This document shows, piece by piece, positions 30,501 to 46,100 of a stretch of 64,000 bases of DNA. Source of the stretch: Paragordius varius (Eukaryota > Nematomorpha). The notes beneath the pieces were generated by a model. That model saw nothing but the letters and a program-made list of their open reading frames with translations, searched no databases and was not told the DNA's origin. The translations under genes and the position numbers were made by a program. Position 1 is the first letter of the stretch. The number at the start of each line of letters is the position of its first letter. The stretch covers positions 682,001 through 746,000 of the forward strand of contig OZ176056.1 of assembly GCA_964247055.1 (NCBI GenBank). Reading direction: 5' to 3'.

Positions 30501-33500
30501 ATACTTTAAAAATTAATGTATAAAACTAGCCGCATCATTAGTCAAATTAAATTGTCCTTATAAATATGATATTGGTCACCGGTGAACAAAATTAATTTTT
30601 ATACATTCTCTTAGTAGGACTACATCATAATATAGAGATATTTTGACAAATTCTTTCATATCCGATTTTTGCAACGATACTTTAAAAAATAATGTATAAA
30701 AGTAGTCGCATCAATACTCAAGTTAAACTTTGTCCTTAAAAATCGGATATTGGTCACCGGTTAACAAAACTATTTTTTATACATTCTCTTAGTAGGACTA
30801 GATCAAAATATAGAGATAGTTTGACAAACTCTTTCATATCCGATTTTTCAGCGATACTTTAAAAATTAATGTATAAAACTAGTCGCATCAATACTCAAGT
30901 AAAACTTTGTCCTTAAAAATCGGATATTGGTCACAGGTGAACAAAATTATTTTTTATACATTATCTTAGTAGGACTACATCAAAATATAGAGATAGTTTG
31001 ACAAACTCTTTCATATCCGATTTTTAAAACGATACTTAAAAAATTAATGTATTAAACTAGTCGCATCAATACTCAATTTAAACTTTGTCCTTAAAAATCG
31101 GATATTGGTCGCCGGTAAAGAAAATTATTTTTTATACATTCTCTTAGTAGGACACATCAATATATAGAGATAGTTTGACAAACTCTTTCATATCCGATTT
31201 TTACAACGATACTTTAAAAATTAATGTATAAAACTAGCCGCATCATTAGTCAAATTAAATTGTCCTTATAAATATGATATTGGTCACCGGTGAACAAAAT
31301 TAATTTTTATACATTCTCTTAGTAGGATTACATCATAATATAGAGATATTTTGACAAATTCTTTCATATCCGATTTTTGCAACGATACTTTAAAAAATAA
31401 TGTATCAAAGTAGTCGCCTCAATACTCAAGTTAAACTTTGTCCTTAAAAATCGGATATTGGTCTCCGGTTAACAAAACTATTTTTTATACATTCTCCTAG
31501 TAGGACTAGATCAAAATATAGAGATAGTTTGACAAACTCTTTCATATCCGATTTTTACAGCGATACTTTAAAAATTAATGTATAAAACTAGTCGCATCAA
31601 TACTCAAGTTAAACTTTGTCCTTAAAAATCGGATATTGGTCACAGGTGAACAAAATTATTTTTTATACATTATCTTAGTAGGACTACATCAAAATATAGA
31701 GATAGTTTGACAAACTCTTTCATATCCGATTTTTACAGCGATACTTTAAAAATTAATGTATAAAACTAGTCGCATCATTAGTCAAGTCTTTGTCCTTAAA
31801 AATCGGATATTGGTCGCCGGTAAAGAAAATTATTTTTTATACATTCTCTTAGTAGGACTACATCAAAATATAGAGATAGTTTGACAAACTCTTTCATATC
31901 CGATTTTTACCGCGATACTTAAAAAAATTAATGTATAATTTAGCATACGACAATAAGCAAGTTAAACTTTGTCCTTAAAAATCGCATATTGGTCGCCGGT
32001 AAAGAAAATTATTTTTTATACATTCTCTTAGTAGGACTACATCAAAGTTTGACAAACTCTTTCATATCTGATTTTTACAGCGATACTTTAAAAATTAATG
32101 TATAAAACTAGTCGCATCAATACTCAAGTTAAACTTTAACTTTAAAATCGGATATTGGTCACCGGTGAACAAAATTATTTTTTATACATTATCTTAGTAG
32201 GACTACATCAAAATATAGAGATAGTTTGACAAACTCTTTCATATCCGATTTTTACAGCGATACTTTAAAAATTAATGTATAAAACTAGTCGCATCAATAC
32301 TCAAGTTAAACTTTAACTTTAAAATCGGATATTGGTCACCGGTGAACAAAATTATTTTTTATACATTCTCTTAGTAGGACTACATCAAAATATAGTGATA
32401 TTTTGACAAATTCTTTCATATCCGATTTTTAAAACGATATTTAAAAAATTAATGTATTAAACTAGTCGCATCAATACTCAAGTTAAACTTTGTCCTTAAA
32501 AATAGGATATTGGTCACCGGTGAACAAAATTATTTTTTATACATTCTCTTAGTAAGACTACATCAAAATATAGAGATAGTTTGACAAACTCTTTAATACC
32601 TGATTTTTACAACGATACTCTAAAAATTAATGTATAAAAGTAGTCACATCAATACTAAAGTTAAACTTTGTCCTTAAAAATCTGATTTTGGTCACCGGTG
32701 AACAAAATTATTTTGTATACATTCTCTTAGTAAGACTACATCAAAATATAGAGATAGTTTGACAAACTCTTTCATATCCGATTTTTACAACGATAAAAAT
32801 TAAAGTATAAAACTAGTCGCATCAATACTCAAGTTAAACTTTGTCCTTAAAAATCGGATATTTGTCGCCGGTAAAGAAAATTATTTTTTATACATTCTCT
32901 TAGTAGGACTACATTAAAATATAGAGATAGTTTGACAAACTCTTTCATATCCGATTTTTACAGCGATACTTTATAAATTAATGTATAAAACTAGTCGCAT
33001 CCATACTCAAGTTAAACTTTGTCCTTAAAAATCGGATATTGGTCACCAGTGAACAAAATTATTTTTTATACATTCTCTTAGTAAGACTACATCAAAATAT
33101 AGAGATAGTTTGACAAACTCTTTCATATCCGATTTTTACAACGATACTTAAAAAATTAATGTATAAAACTAGTCGCATCAATACTCTAGTTAAACTTTGT
33201 CCTTAAAAATAGGATATTGGTCACCGGTGAACAAAATTATTTTTTATACATTCTCTTAGTAAGACTACATCAAAATATAGAGATAGTTTGACAAACTCTT
33301 TAATACCTGATTTTTACAACGATACTCTAAAAATTAATGTATAAAGGTAGTCGCATCAATACTAAAGTTAATCTTTGTCCTTAAAAATCTGATATTGGTC
33401 ACCGGTGAACAAAATTATTTTGTATACATTCTCTTAGTAAGACTACATCAAAATATAGAGATAGTTTGACAAACTCTTTCATATCCGATTTTTACAACGA

Positions 33501-36500
33501 TAAAAATTAATGTATAAAACTAGTCGCATCAATACTCAAGTTAAACTTTGTCCTTAAAAATCGGATATTTGTCGCCGGTAAAGAAAATTATTTTTTATAC
33601 ATTCTCTTAGTAGGACTACATTAAAATATGGAGATAGTTTGACAAACTCTTTCATATCCGATTTTCACAACGATACTTTAAAAATTAATGTATAATTTAG
33701 CATACGACAAAAAGCAAGTTAAACTTTGTCCTTAAAAATCGGATATTGGTTGCCATTAAAGAAAATTATTTTTTATACATTCTCTTAGTAGGACTACATC
33801 ATAATATAGAGATAGTTTGACAAACTCTTTCATATCCGATTTTTACAACGATACTTTAAAAATTAATGTATAAAACTAGCCGCATCATTAGTCAAGTCTT
33901 TGTCCTTAAAAATCGGATATTGGTCGCCGGTGAACAAAATTATTTTTTATACATTCTCTTAGTAGGACTACATCAAAATATAGTGATATTTTGACAAATT
34001 CTTTCATATCCGATTTTTAAAACGATACTTAAAAAATTAATGTATTAAACTAGTCGCATCAATACTCAATTTAAACTTTAACTTCAAAATCGGATATTGG
34101 TCACCGGTGAACAAAATTATTTTTTATACATTCTCTTAGTAGGACTACATCAAAATATAGAGATATTTTGACAAATTCTTTCATATCCGATTTTTAAAAC
34201 GATACTTAAAAAATTAATGTATTAAACTAGTCGCATCAATACTCAATTTAAACTTTGTCCTTAAAAATCGGATATTGGTCGCCGGTAAAGAAAATTATTT
34301 TTTATACATTCTCTTAGTAGGACTACATCAATATATAGAGATAGTTTGACAAACTCTTTCATATCCGATTTTTACAACGATACTTTAAAAATTAATGTAT
34401 AAAACTAGCCGCATCATTAGTCAAATTAAATTGTCCTTATAAATATGATATTGGTCACCGGTGAACAAAATTAATTTTTATACATTCTCTTAGTAGGATT
34501 ACATCATAATATAGAGATATTTTGACAAATTCTTTCATATCCGATTTTTGCAACGATACTTTAAAAAATAATGTATCAAAGTAGTCGCATCAATACTCAA
34601 GTTAAACTTTGTCCTTAAAAATCGGATATTGGTCACCGGTTAACAAAACTATTTTTTATACATTCTCTTAGTAGGACTAGATCAAAATATAGAGATAGTT
34701 TGACAAACTCTTTCATATCCGATTTTTACAGCGATACTTTAAAAATTAATGTATAAAACTAGTCGCATCAATACTCAAGTTAAACTTTGTCCTTAAAAAT
34801 CGGATATTGGTCACAGGTGAACAAAATTATTTTTTATACATTATCTTAGTAGGACTACATCAAAATATAGAGATAGTTTGACAAACTCTTTCATATCCGA
34901 TTTTTACAGCGATACTTTAAAAATTAATGTATAAAACTAGTCGCATCAATACTCAAGTTAAACTTTAACTTTAAAATCGGATATTGGTCTAGGTGAACAA
35001 AATTATTTTTTATACATTCTCTTAGTAGGACTACATCAAAATATAGTGATATTTTGACAAATTCTTTCATATCCGATTTTTAAAACGATACTTAAAAAAT
35101 TAATGTATTAAACTAGTCGCATCAATACTCAAGTTAAACTTTGTCCTTAAAAATAGGATATTGGTCACCGGTGAACAAAATTATTTTTTATACATTCTCT
35201 TAGTAAGACTACATCAAAATATAGAGATAGTTTGACAAACTCTTTAATACCTGATTTTTACAACGATACTCTAAAAATTAATGTATAAAAGTAGTCACAT
35301 CAATACTAAAGTTAAACTTTGTCCTTAAAAATCTGATTTTGGTCACCGGTGAACAAAATTATTTTGTATACATTCTCTTAGCAAGACTACATCAAAATAT
35401 AGAGATAGTTTGACAAACTCTTTCATATCCGATTTTTACAACGATACTTTAAAAATTAATTTATAAAACTAGTCGCATCAATACTCAAGTTAAACTTTGT
35501 CCTTAAGAATCGGATATTGGTCGCCGGTAAAGAAAATTATTTTTTATACATTCTCTTAGTAGGACTACATCAAAATATAGAGATAGTTTGACAAACTCTT
35601 TCATATCCGATTTTTACAACGATACTTTAAAAATTAATGTATAAAACTAGTCGCATCATTAGTCAAGTCTTTGTCCTTAAAAATCGGATATTGGTCGCCG
35701 GTAAAGAAAATTATTTTTTATACATTCTCTTAGTAGGACTATACAAAATATAGAGATAGTTTGACAAACTCTTTCATATCCGATTTTTACAACGATACTT
35801 TAAAAATTAATGTATAAAACTAGCCGCATCATTAGTCAAATTAAATTGTCCTAATAAATATGATATTGGTCACCGGTGAACAAAATTAATTTTTATACAT
35901 TCTCTTAGTAGGACTACATCATAATATAGAGATATTTTGACAAATTCTTTCATATCCGATTATTGCAACGATACTTTAAAAAATAATGTATAAAAGTAGT
36001 CGCATCAATACTCAAGTTAAACTTTGTCCTTAAAAATCGGATATTGGTCACCGGTTAACAAAACTATTTTTTATACATTCTCTTAGTAGGACTAGATCAA
36101 AATATAGAGATAGTTTGACAAACTCTTTCATATCCGATTTTTACAGCGATACTTTAAAAATTAATGTATAAAACTAGTCGCATCAATATTCAAGTAAAAC
36201 TTTGTCCTTAAAAATCGGATATTGGTCACAGGTGAACAAAATTATTTTTTATACATTATCTTAGTAGGACTACATCAAAATATAGAGATAGTTTGACAAA
36301 TTCTTTCATATCCGATTATTGCAACGATACTTTAAAAAATAATGTATAAAAGTAGTCGCATCAATACTCAAGTTAAACTTTGTCCTTAAAAATCGGATAT
36401 TGGTCACAGGTGAACAAAATTATTTTTTATACATTATCTTAGTAGGACTACATCAAAATATAGAGATAGTTTGACAAACTCTTTCATATCCGATTTTTAC

Positions 36501-39500
36501 AGCGATACTTTAAAAATTAATGTATAAAACTAGTCGCATCAATACTCAAGTTAAACTTTAACTTTAAAATCGGATATTGGTCACCGGTGAACAAAATTAT
36601 TTTTTATACATTATCTTAGTAGGACTACATCAAAATATAGAGATAGTTTGACAAACTCTTTCATATCCGATTTTTACAACGATACTTTAAAAATTAATGT
36701 ATAAAACTAGTCGCATCATTAGTCAAGTCTTTGTCCTTAAAAATCGGATATTGGTCGCCGGTAAAGAAAATTATTTTTTATACATTCTCTTAGTAGGACT
36801 ACATCAAAATATAGAGATAGTTTGACAAACTCTTTCATATCCGATTTTTACAACGATACTTTAAAAATTAATGTATAAAACTAGCCGCATCATTAGTCAA
36901 ATTAAATTGTCCTTATAAATATGATATTGGTCACCGGTGAACAAAATTAATTTTTATACATTCTCTTAGTAGGACTACATCATAATATAGAGATATTTTG
37001 ACAAATTCTTTCATATCCGATTTTTGCAACGATACTTTAAAAAATAATGTATAAAAGTAGTCGCATCAATACTCAAGTTAAACTTTGTCCTTAAAAATCG
37101 GATATTGGTCACCGGTTAACAAAACTATTTTTTATACATTCTCTTAGTAGGACTAGATCAAAATATAGAGATAGTTTGACAAACTCTTTCATATCCGATT
37201 TTTCAGCGATACTTTAAAAATTAATGTATAAAACTAGTCGCATCAATACTCAAGTAAAACTTTGTCCTTAAAAATCGGATATTGGTCACAGGTGAACAAA
37301 ATTATTTTTTATACATTATCTTAGTAGGACTACATCAAAATATAGAGATAGTTTGACAAACTCTTTCATATCCGATTTTTAAAACGATACTTAAAAAATT
37401 AATGTATTAAACTAGTCGCATCAATACTCAATTTAAACTTTGTCCTTAAAAATCGGATATTGGTCGCCGGTAAAGAAAATTATTTTTTATACATTCTCTT
37501 AGTAGGACACATCAATATATAGAGATAGTTTGACAAACTCTTTCATATCCGATTTTTACAACGATACTTTAAAAATTAATGTATAAAACTAGCCGCATCA
37601 TTAGTCAAATTAAATTGTCCTTATAAATATGATATTGGTCACCGGTGAACAAAATTAATTTTTATACATTCTCTTAGTAGGATTACATCATAATATAGAG
37701 ATATTTTGACAAATTCTTTCATATCCGATTTTTGCAACGATACTTTAAAAAATAATGTATCAAAGTAGTCGCCTCAATACTCAAGTTAAACTTTGTCCTT
37801 AAAAATCGGATATTGGTCTCCGGTTAACAAAACTATTTTTTATACATTCTCCTAGTAGGACTAGATCAAAATATAGAGATAGTTTGACAAACTCTTTAAT
37901 ACCTGATTTTTACAACGATACTCTAAAAATTAATGTATAAAAGTAGTCACATCAATACTAAAGTTAAACTTTGTCCTTAAAAATCTGATTTTGGTCACCG
38001 GTGAACAAAATTATTTTGTATACATTCTCTTAGTAAGACTACATCAAAATATAGAGATAGTTTGACAAACTCTTTCATATCCGATTTTTACAACGATAAA
38101 AATTAAAGTATAAAACTAGTCGCATCAATACTCAAGTTAAACTTTGTCCTTAAAAATCGGATATTGGTCGCCGGTGAACAAAATTATTTTTTATACATTC
38201 TCTTAGTAGGACTACATCAAAATATAGTGATATTTTGACAAATTCTTTCATATCCGATTTTTAAAACGATACTTAAAAAATTAATGTATTAAACTAGTCG
38301 CATCAATACTCAATTTAAACTTTAACTTCAAAATCGGATATTGGTCACCGGTGAACAAAATTATTTTTTATACATTCTCTTAGTAGGACTACATCAAAAT
38401 ATAGAGATATTTTGACAAATTCTTTCATATCCGATTTTTAAAACGATACTTAAAAAATTAATGTATTAAACTAGTCGCATCAATACTCAATTTAAACTTT
38501 GTCCTTAAAAATCGGATATTGGTCGCCGGTAAAGAAAATTATTTTTTATACATTCTCTTAGTAGGACTACATCAATATATAGAGATAGTTTGACAAACTC
38601 TTTCATATCCGATTTTTACAACGATACTTTAAAAATTAATGTATAAAACTAGCCGCATCATTAGTCAAATTAAATTGTCCTTATAAATATGATATTGGTC
38701 ACCGGTGAACAAAATTAATTTTTATACATTCTCTTAGTAGGATTACATCATAATATAGAGATATTTTGACAAATTCTTTCATATCCGATTTTTGCAACGA
38801 TACTTTAAAAAATAATGTATCAAAGTAGTCGCATCAATACTCAAGTTAAACTTTGTCCTTAAAAATCGGATATTGGTCACCGGTTAACAAAACTATTTTT
38901 TATACATTCTCTTAGTAGGACTAGATCAAAATATAGAGATAGTTTGACAAACTCTTTCATATCCGATTTTTACAGCGATACTTTAAAAATTAATGTATAA
39001 AACTAGTCGCATCAATACTCAAGTTAAACTTTGTCCTTAAAAATCGGATATTGGTCACAGGTGAACAAAATTATTTTTTATACATTATCTTAGTAGGACT
39101 ACATCAAAATATAGAGATAGTTTGACAAACTCTTTCATATCCGATTTTTACAGCTATACTTTAAAAATTAATGTATAAAACTAGTCGCATCAATACTCAA
39201 GTTAAACTTTAACTTTAAAATCGGATATTGGTCTAGGTGAACAAAATTATTTTTTATACATTCTCTTTGTAGGACTACATCAAAATATAGTGATATTTTG
39301 ACAAATTCTTTCATATCCGATTTTTAAAACGATACTTAAAAAATTAATGTATTAAACTAGTCGCATCAATACTCAAGTTAAACTTTGTCCTTAAAAATAG
39401 GATATTGGTCACCGGTGAACAAAATTATTTTTTATACATTCTCTTAGTAAGACTACATCAAAATATAGAGATAGTTTGACAAACTCTTTAATACCTGATT

Positions 39501-42500
39501 TTTACAACGATACTCTAAAAATTCATGTATAAAAGTAGTCACATCAATACTAAAGTTAAACTTTGTCCTTAAAAATCTGATTTTGGTCACCGGTGAACAA
39601 AATTATTTTGTATACATTCTCTTAGCAAGACTACATCAAAATATAGAGATAGTTTGACAAACTCTTTCATATCCGATTTTTACAACGATACTTTAAAAAT
39701 TAATTTATAAAACTAGTCGCATCAATACTCAAGTTAAACTTTGTCCTTAAGAATCGGATATTGGTCGCCGGTAAAGAAAATTATTTTTTATACATTCTCT
39801 TAGTAGGACTACATCAAAATATAGAGATAGTTTGACAAACTCTTTCATATCCGATTTTTACAACGATACTTTAAAAATTAATGTATAAAACTAGTCGCAT
39901 CATTAGTCAAGTCTTTGTCCTTAAAAATCGGATATTGGTCGCCGGTAAAGAAAATTATTTTTTATACATTCTCTTAGTAGGACTATACAAAATATAGAGA
40001 TAGTTTGACAAACTCTTTCATATCCGATTTTTACAACGATACTTTAAAAATTAATGTATAAAACTAGCCGCATCATTAGTCAAATTAAATTGTCCTAATA
40101 AATATGATATTGGTCACCGGTGAACAAAATTAATTTTTATACATTCTCTTAGTAGGACTACATCATAATATAGAGATATTTTGACAAATTCTTTCATATC
40201 CGATTATTGCAACGATACTTTAAAAAATAATGTAAAAAAGTAGTCGCATCAATACTCAAGTTAAACTTTGTCCTTAAAAATCGGATATTGGTCACCGGTT
40301 AACAAAACTATTTTTTATACATTCTCTTAGTAGGACTAGATCAAAATATAGAGATAGTTTGACAAACTCTTTCATATCCGATTTTTACAGCGATACTTTA
40401 AAAATTAATGTATAAAACTAGTCGCATCAATATTCAAGTAAAACTTTGTCCTTAAAAATCGGATATTGGTCACAGGTGAACAAAATTATTTTTTATACAT
40501 TCTCTTAGTAAGACTACATCAAAATATAGAGATAGTTTGACAAACTCTTTCATATCCGATTTTTACAGCGATACTTTAAAAATTAATGTATTAAACTAGT
40601 CGCATCAATACTCAAGTTAAACTTTGTCCTTAAAAATCGGATATTGGTCACAGGTGAACAAAATTATTTTTTATACATTATCTTAGTAGGACTACATCAA
40701 AATATAGAGATAGTTTGACAAACTCTTTCATATCCGATTTTTACAGCGATACTTTAAAAATTAATGTATAAAACTAGTCGCATCAATACTCAAGTTAAAC
40801 TTTAACTTTAAAATCGGATATTGGTCACCGGTGAACAAAATTATTTTTTATACATTATCTTAGTAGGACTACATCAAAATATAGAGATAGTTTGACAAAC
40901 TCTTTCATATCCGATTTTTACAACGATACTTTAAAAATTAATGTATAAAACTAGTCGCATCATTAGTCAAGTCTTTGTCCTTAAAAATCGGATATTGGTC
41001 GCCGGTAAAGAAAATTATTTTTTATACATTCTCTTAGTAGGACTACATCAAAATATAGAGATAGTTTGACAAACTCTTTCATATCCGATTTTTACAACGA
41101 TACTTTAAAAATTAATGTATAAAACTAGCCGCATCATTAGTCAAATTAAATTGTCCTTATAAATATGATATTGGTCACCGGTGAACAAAATTAATTTTTA
41201 TACATTCTCTTAGTAGGACTACATCATAATATAGAGATATTTTGACAAATTCTTTCATATCCGATTTTTGCAACGATACTTTAAAAAATAATGTATAAAA
41301 GTAGTCGCATCAATACTCAAGTTAAACTTTGTCCTTAAAAATCGGATATTGGTCACCGGTTAACAAAACTATTTTTTATACATTCTCTTAGTAGGACTAG
41401 ATCAAAATATAGAGATAGTTTGACAAACTCTTTCATATCCGATTTTTCAGCGATACTTTAAAAATTAATGTATAAAACTAGTCGCATCAATACTCAAGTA
41501 AAACTTTGTCCTTAAAAATCGGATATTGGTCACAGGTGAACAAAATTATTTTTTATACATTATCTTAGTAGGACTACATCAAAATATAGAGATAGTTTGA
41601 CAAACTCTTTCATATCCGATTTTTAAAACGATACTTAAAAAATTAATGTATTAAACTAGTCGCATCAATACTCAATTTAAACTTTGTCCTTAAAAATCGG
41701 ATATTGGTCGCCGGTAAAGAAAATTATTTTTTATACATTCTCTTAGTAGGACACATCAATATATAGAGATAGTTTGACAAACTCTTTCATATCCGATTTT
41801 TACAACGATACTTTAAAAATTAATGTATAAAACTAGCCGCATCATTAGTCAAATTAAATTGTCCTTATAAATATGATATTGGTCACCGGTGAACAAAATT
41901 AATTTTTATACATTCTCTTAGTAGGATTACATCATAATATAGAGATATTTTGACAAATTCTTTCATATCCGATTTTTGCAACGATACTTTAAAAAATAAT
42001 GTATCAAAGTAGTCGCCTCAATACTCAAGTTAAACTTTGTCCTTAAAAATCGGATATTGGTCACCGGTTAACAAAACTATTTTTTATACATTCTCCTAGT
42101 AGGACTAGATCAAAATATAGAGATAGTTTGACAAACTCTTTCATATCCGATTTTTACAGCGATACTTTAAAAATTAATGTATAAAACTAGTCGCATCAAT
42201 ACTCAAGTTAAACTTTGTCCTTAAAAATCGGATATTGGTCACAGGTGAACAAAATTATTTTTTATACATTATCTTAGTAGGACTACATCAAAATATAGAG
42301 ATAGTTTGACAAACTCTTTCATATCCGATTTTTACAGCGATACTTTAAAAATTAATGTATAAAACTAGTCGCATCATTAGTCAAGTCTTTGTCCTTAAAA
42401 ATCGGATATTGGTCGCCGGTAAAGAAAATTATTTTTTATACATTCTCTTAGTAGGACTACATCAAAATATAGAGATAGTTTGACAAACTCTTTCATATCC

Positions 42501-43100
42501 GATTTTTACCGCGATACTTAAAAAAATTAATGTATAATTTAGCATACGACAATAAGCAAGTTAAACTTTGTCCTTAAAAATCGCATATTGGTCGCCGGTA
42601 AAGAAAATTATTTTTTATACATTCTCTTAGTAGGACTACATCAAAGTTTGACAAACTCTTTCATATCTGATTTTTACAGCGATACTTTAAAAATTAATGT
42701 ATAAAACTAGTCGCATCAATACTCAAGTTAAACTTTAACTTTAAAATCGGATATTGGTCACCGGTGAACAAAATTATTTTTTATACATTCTCTTAGTAGG
42801 ACTACATCAAAATATAGTGATATTTTGACAAATTCTTTCATATCCGATTTTTAAAACGATATTTAAAAAATTAATGTATTAAACTAGTCGCATCAATACT
42901 CAAGTTAAACTTTGTCCTTAAAAATAGGATATTGGTCACCGGTGAACAAAATTATTTTTTATACATTCTCTTAGTAAGACTACATCAAAATATAGAGATA
43001 GTTTGACAAACTCTTTAATACCTGATTTTTACAACGATACTCTAAAAATTAATGTATAAAAGTAGTCACATCAATACTAAAGTTAAACTTTGTCCTTAAA
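15560..43100 (+). repeat. Satellite sub-domain with 34-36-monomer (about 6.2 kb) higher-order period
   Basis: Three independent markers give the same period. A TCGCCTCAATACTC variant has CCTC at 19230, 25415, 31417, 37772 and 42016 (steps 6185, 6002, 6355 and 4244). GGACACATCAATATATAG lies near 18963, 25148, 31152, 37506 and 41751. A shortened GGTCTAGGTGAAC lies near 16617, 22802, 28632, 34986 and 39231. Corresponding kilobase stretches of adjacent copies look nearly identical, which implies recent amplification. The short 4244-bp step is a copy that lost about 12 monomers. Confidence 0.85.
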
Positions 43101-46100
43101 AATCTGATTTTGGTCACCGGTGAACAAAATTATTTTGTATACATTCTCTTAGTAAGACTACATCAAAATATAGAGATAGTTTGACAAACTCTTTCATATC
43201 CGATTTTTACAACGATAAAAATTAAAGTATAAAACTAGTCGCATCAATACTCAAGTTAAACTTTGTCCTTAAAAATCGGATATTTGTCGCCGGTAAAGAA
43301 AATTATTTTTTATACATTCTCTTAGTAGGACTACATTAAAATATAGAGATAGTTTGACAAACTCTTTCATATCCGATTTTTACAGCGATACTTTATAAAT
43401 TAATGTATAAAACTAGTCGCATCCATACTCAAGTTAAACTTTGTCCTTAAAAATCGGATATTGGTCACCAGTGAACAAAATTATTTTTTATACATTCTCT
43501 TAGTAAGACTACATCAAAATATAGAGATAGTTTGACAAACTCTTTCATATCCGATTTTTACAACGATACTTTAAAAATTAATGTATTAAACTAGTCACAT
43601 CAATACTAAAGTTAAACTTTGTCCTTAAAAATCTGATTTTGGTCACCGGTGAACAAAATTATTTTGTATACATTCTCTTAGTAAGACTACATCAAAATAT
43701 AGAGATAGTTTGACAAACTCTTTCATATCCGATTTTTACAACGATAAAAATTAAAGTATAAAACTAGTCGCATCAATACTCAAGTTAAACTTTGTCCTTA
43801 AAAATCGGATATTTGTCGCCGGTAAAGAAAATTATTTTTTATACATTCTCTTAGTAGGACTACATTAAAATATAGAGATAGTTTGACAAACTCTTTCATA
43901 TCCGATTTTTACAGCGATACTTTATAAATTAATGTATAAAACTAGTCGCATCCATACTCAAGTTAAACTTTGTCCTTAAAAATCGGATATTGGTCACCAG
44001 TGAACAAAATTATTTTTTATACATTCTCTTAGTAAGACTACATCAAAATATAGAGATAGTTTGACAAACTCTTTCATATCCGATTTTTACAACGATACTT
44101 AAAAAATTAATGTATAAAACTAGTCTCATCAATACTCTAGTTAAACTTTGTCCTTAAAAATAGGATATTGGTCACCGGTGAACAAAATTATTTTTTATAC
44201 ATTCTCTTAGTAAGACTACATCAAAATATAGAGATAGTTTGACAAACTCTTTAATACCTGATTTTTACAACGATACTCTAAAAATTAATGTATAAAGGTA
44301 GTCGCATCAATACTAAAGTTAATCTTTGTCCTTAAATAACTGATATTGGTCACCGGTGAACAAAATTATTTTGTATACATTCTCTTAGTAAGACTACATC
44401 AAAATATAGAGATAGTTTGACAAACTCTTTCATATCCGATTTTTACAACGATAAAAATTAATGTATAAAACTAGTCGCATCAATACTCAAGTTAAACTTT
44501 GTCCTTAAAAATCGGATATTTGTCGCCGGTAAAGAAAATTATTTTTTATACATTCTCTTAGTAGGACTACATTAAAATATGGAGATAGTTTGACAAACTC
44601 CTTCATATCCGATTTTCACAACGATACTTTAAAAATTAATGTATAATTTAGCATACGACAAAAAGCAAGTTAAACTTTGTCCTTAAAAATCGGATATTGG
44701 TTGCCATTAAAGAAAATTATTTTTTATACATTCTCTTAGTAGGACTACATAAAAATATAGAGATAGTTTGACAAACTCTTTCATATCCGATTTTTACAAC
44801 GATACTTTAAAAAATAATATTTAAAACTAGTCGCATCAATACTCAAATTAAACTTTGTCCTTAAAAATCGGATATTGGTCACCGGTGAACAAAATTATTT
44901 TTTATACATTCTCTTAGTAAGACTACATCAAAATATAGAGATAGTTTGACAAACTCTTTAATACCTGATTTTTACAACGATACTCTAAAAATTAATGTAT
45001 AAAAGTAGTCACATCAATACTAAAGTTAAACTTTGTCCTTAAAAATCTGATTTTGGTCACCGGTGAACAAAATTATTTTGTATACATTCTCTTAGTAAGA
45101 CTACATCAAAATATAGAGATAGTTTGACAAACTCTTTCATATCCGATTTTTACAACGATAAAAATTAAAGTATAAAACTAGTCGCATCAATACTCAAGTT
45201 AAACTTTGTCCTTAAAAATCGGATATTTGTCGCCGGTAAAGAAAATTATTTTTTATACATTCTCTTAGTAGGACTACATTAAAATATAGAGATAGTTTGA
45301 CAAACTCTTTCATATCCGATTTTTACAGCGATACTTTATAAATTAATGTATAAAACTAGTCGCATCCATACTCAAGTTAAACTTTGTCCTTAAAAATCGG
45401 ATATTGGTCACCAGTGAACAAAATTATTTTTTATACATTCTCTTAGTAAGACTACATCAAAATATAGAGATAGTTTGACAAACTCTTTCATATCCGATTT
45501 TTACAACGATACTTAAAAAATTAATGTATAAAACTAGTCGCATCAATACTCTAGTTAAACTTTGTCCTTAAAAATCGGATATTGGTCACCGGTGAACAAA
45601 ATTATTTTTTATACATTCTCTTAGTAGGAGTACATCAAAATATAGAGATAGTTTGACAAACTCTTTAATACCTGATTTTTACAACGATACTCTAAAAATT
45701 AATGTATAAAAGTAGTCACATCAATACTAAAGTTAAACTTTGTCCTTAAAAATCTGATTTTGGTCACCGGTGAACAAAATTATTTTGTATACATTCTCTT
45801 AGTAAGACTACATCAAAATATAGAGATAGTTTGACAAACTCTTTCATATCCGATTTTTACAACGATAAAAATTAATGTATAAAACTAGTCGCATCAATAC
45901 TCAAGTTAAACTTTGTCCTTAAAAATCGGATATTTGTCGCCGGTAAAGAAAATTATTTTTTATACATTCTCTTAGTAGGACTACATTAAAATATGGAGAT
46001 AGTTTGACAAACTCTTTCATATCCGATTTTCACAACGATACTTTAAAAATTTATGTATAATTTAGCATACGACAAAAAGCAAGTTAAACTTTGTCCTTAA

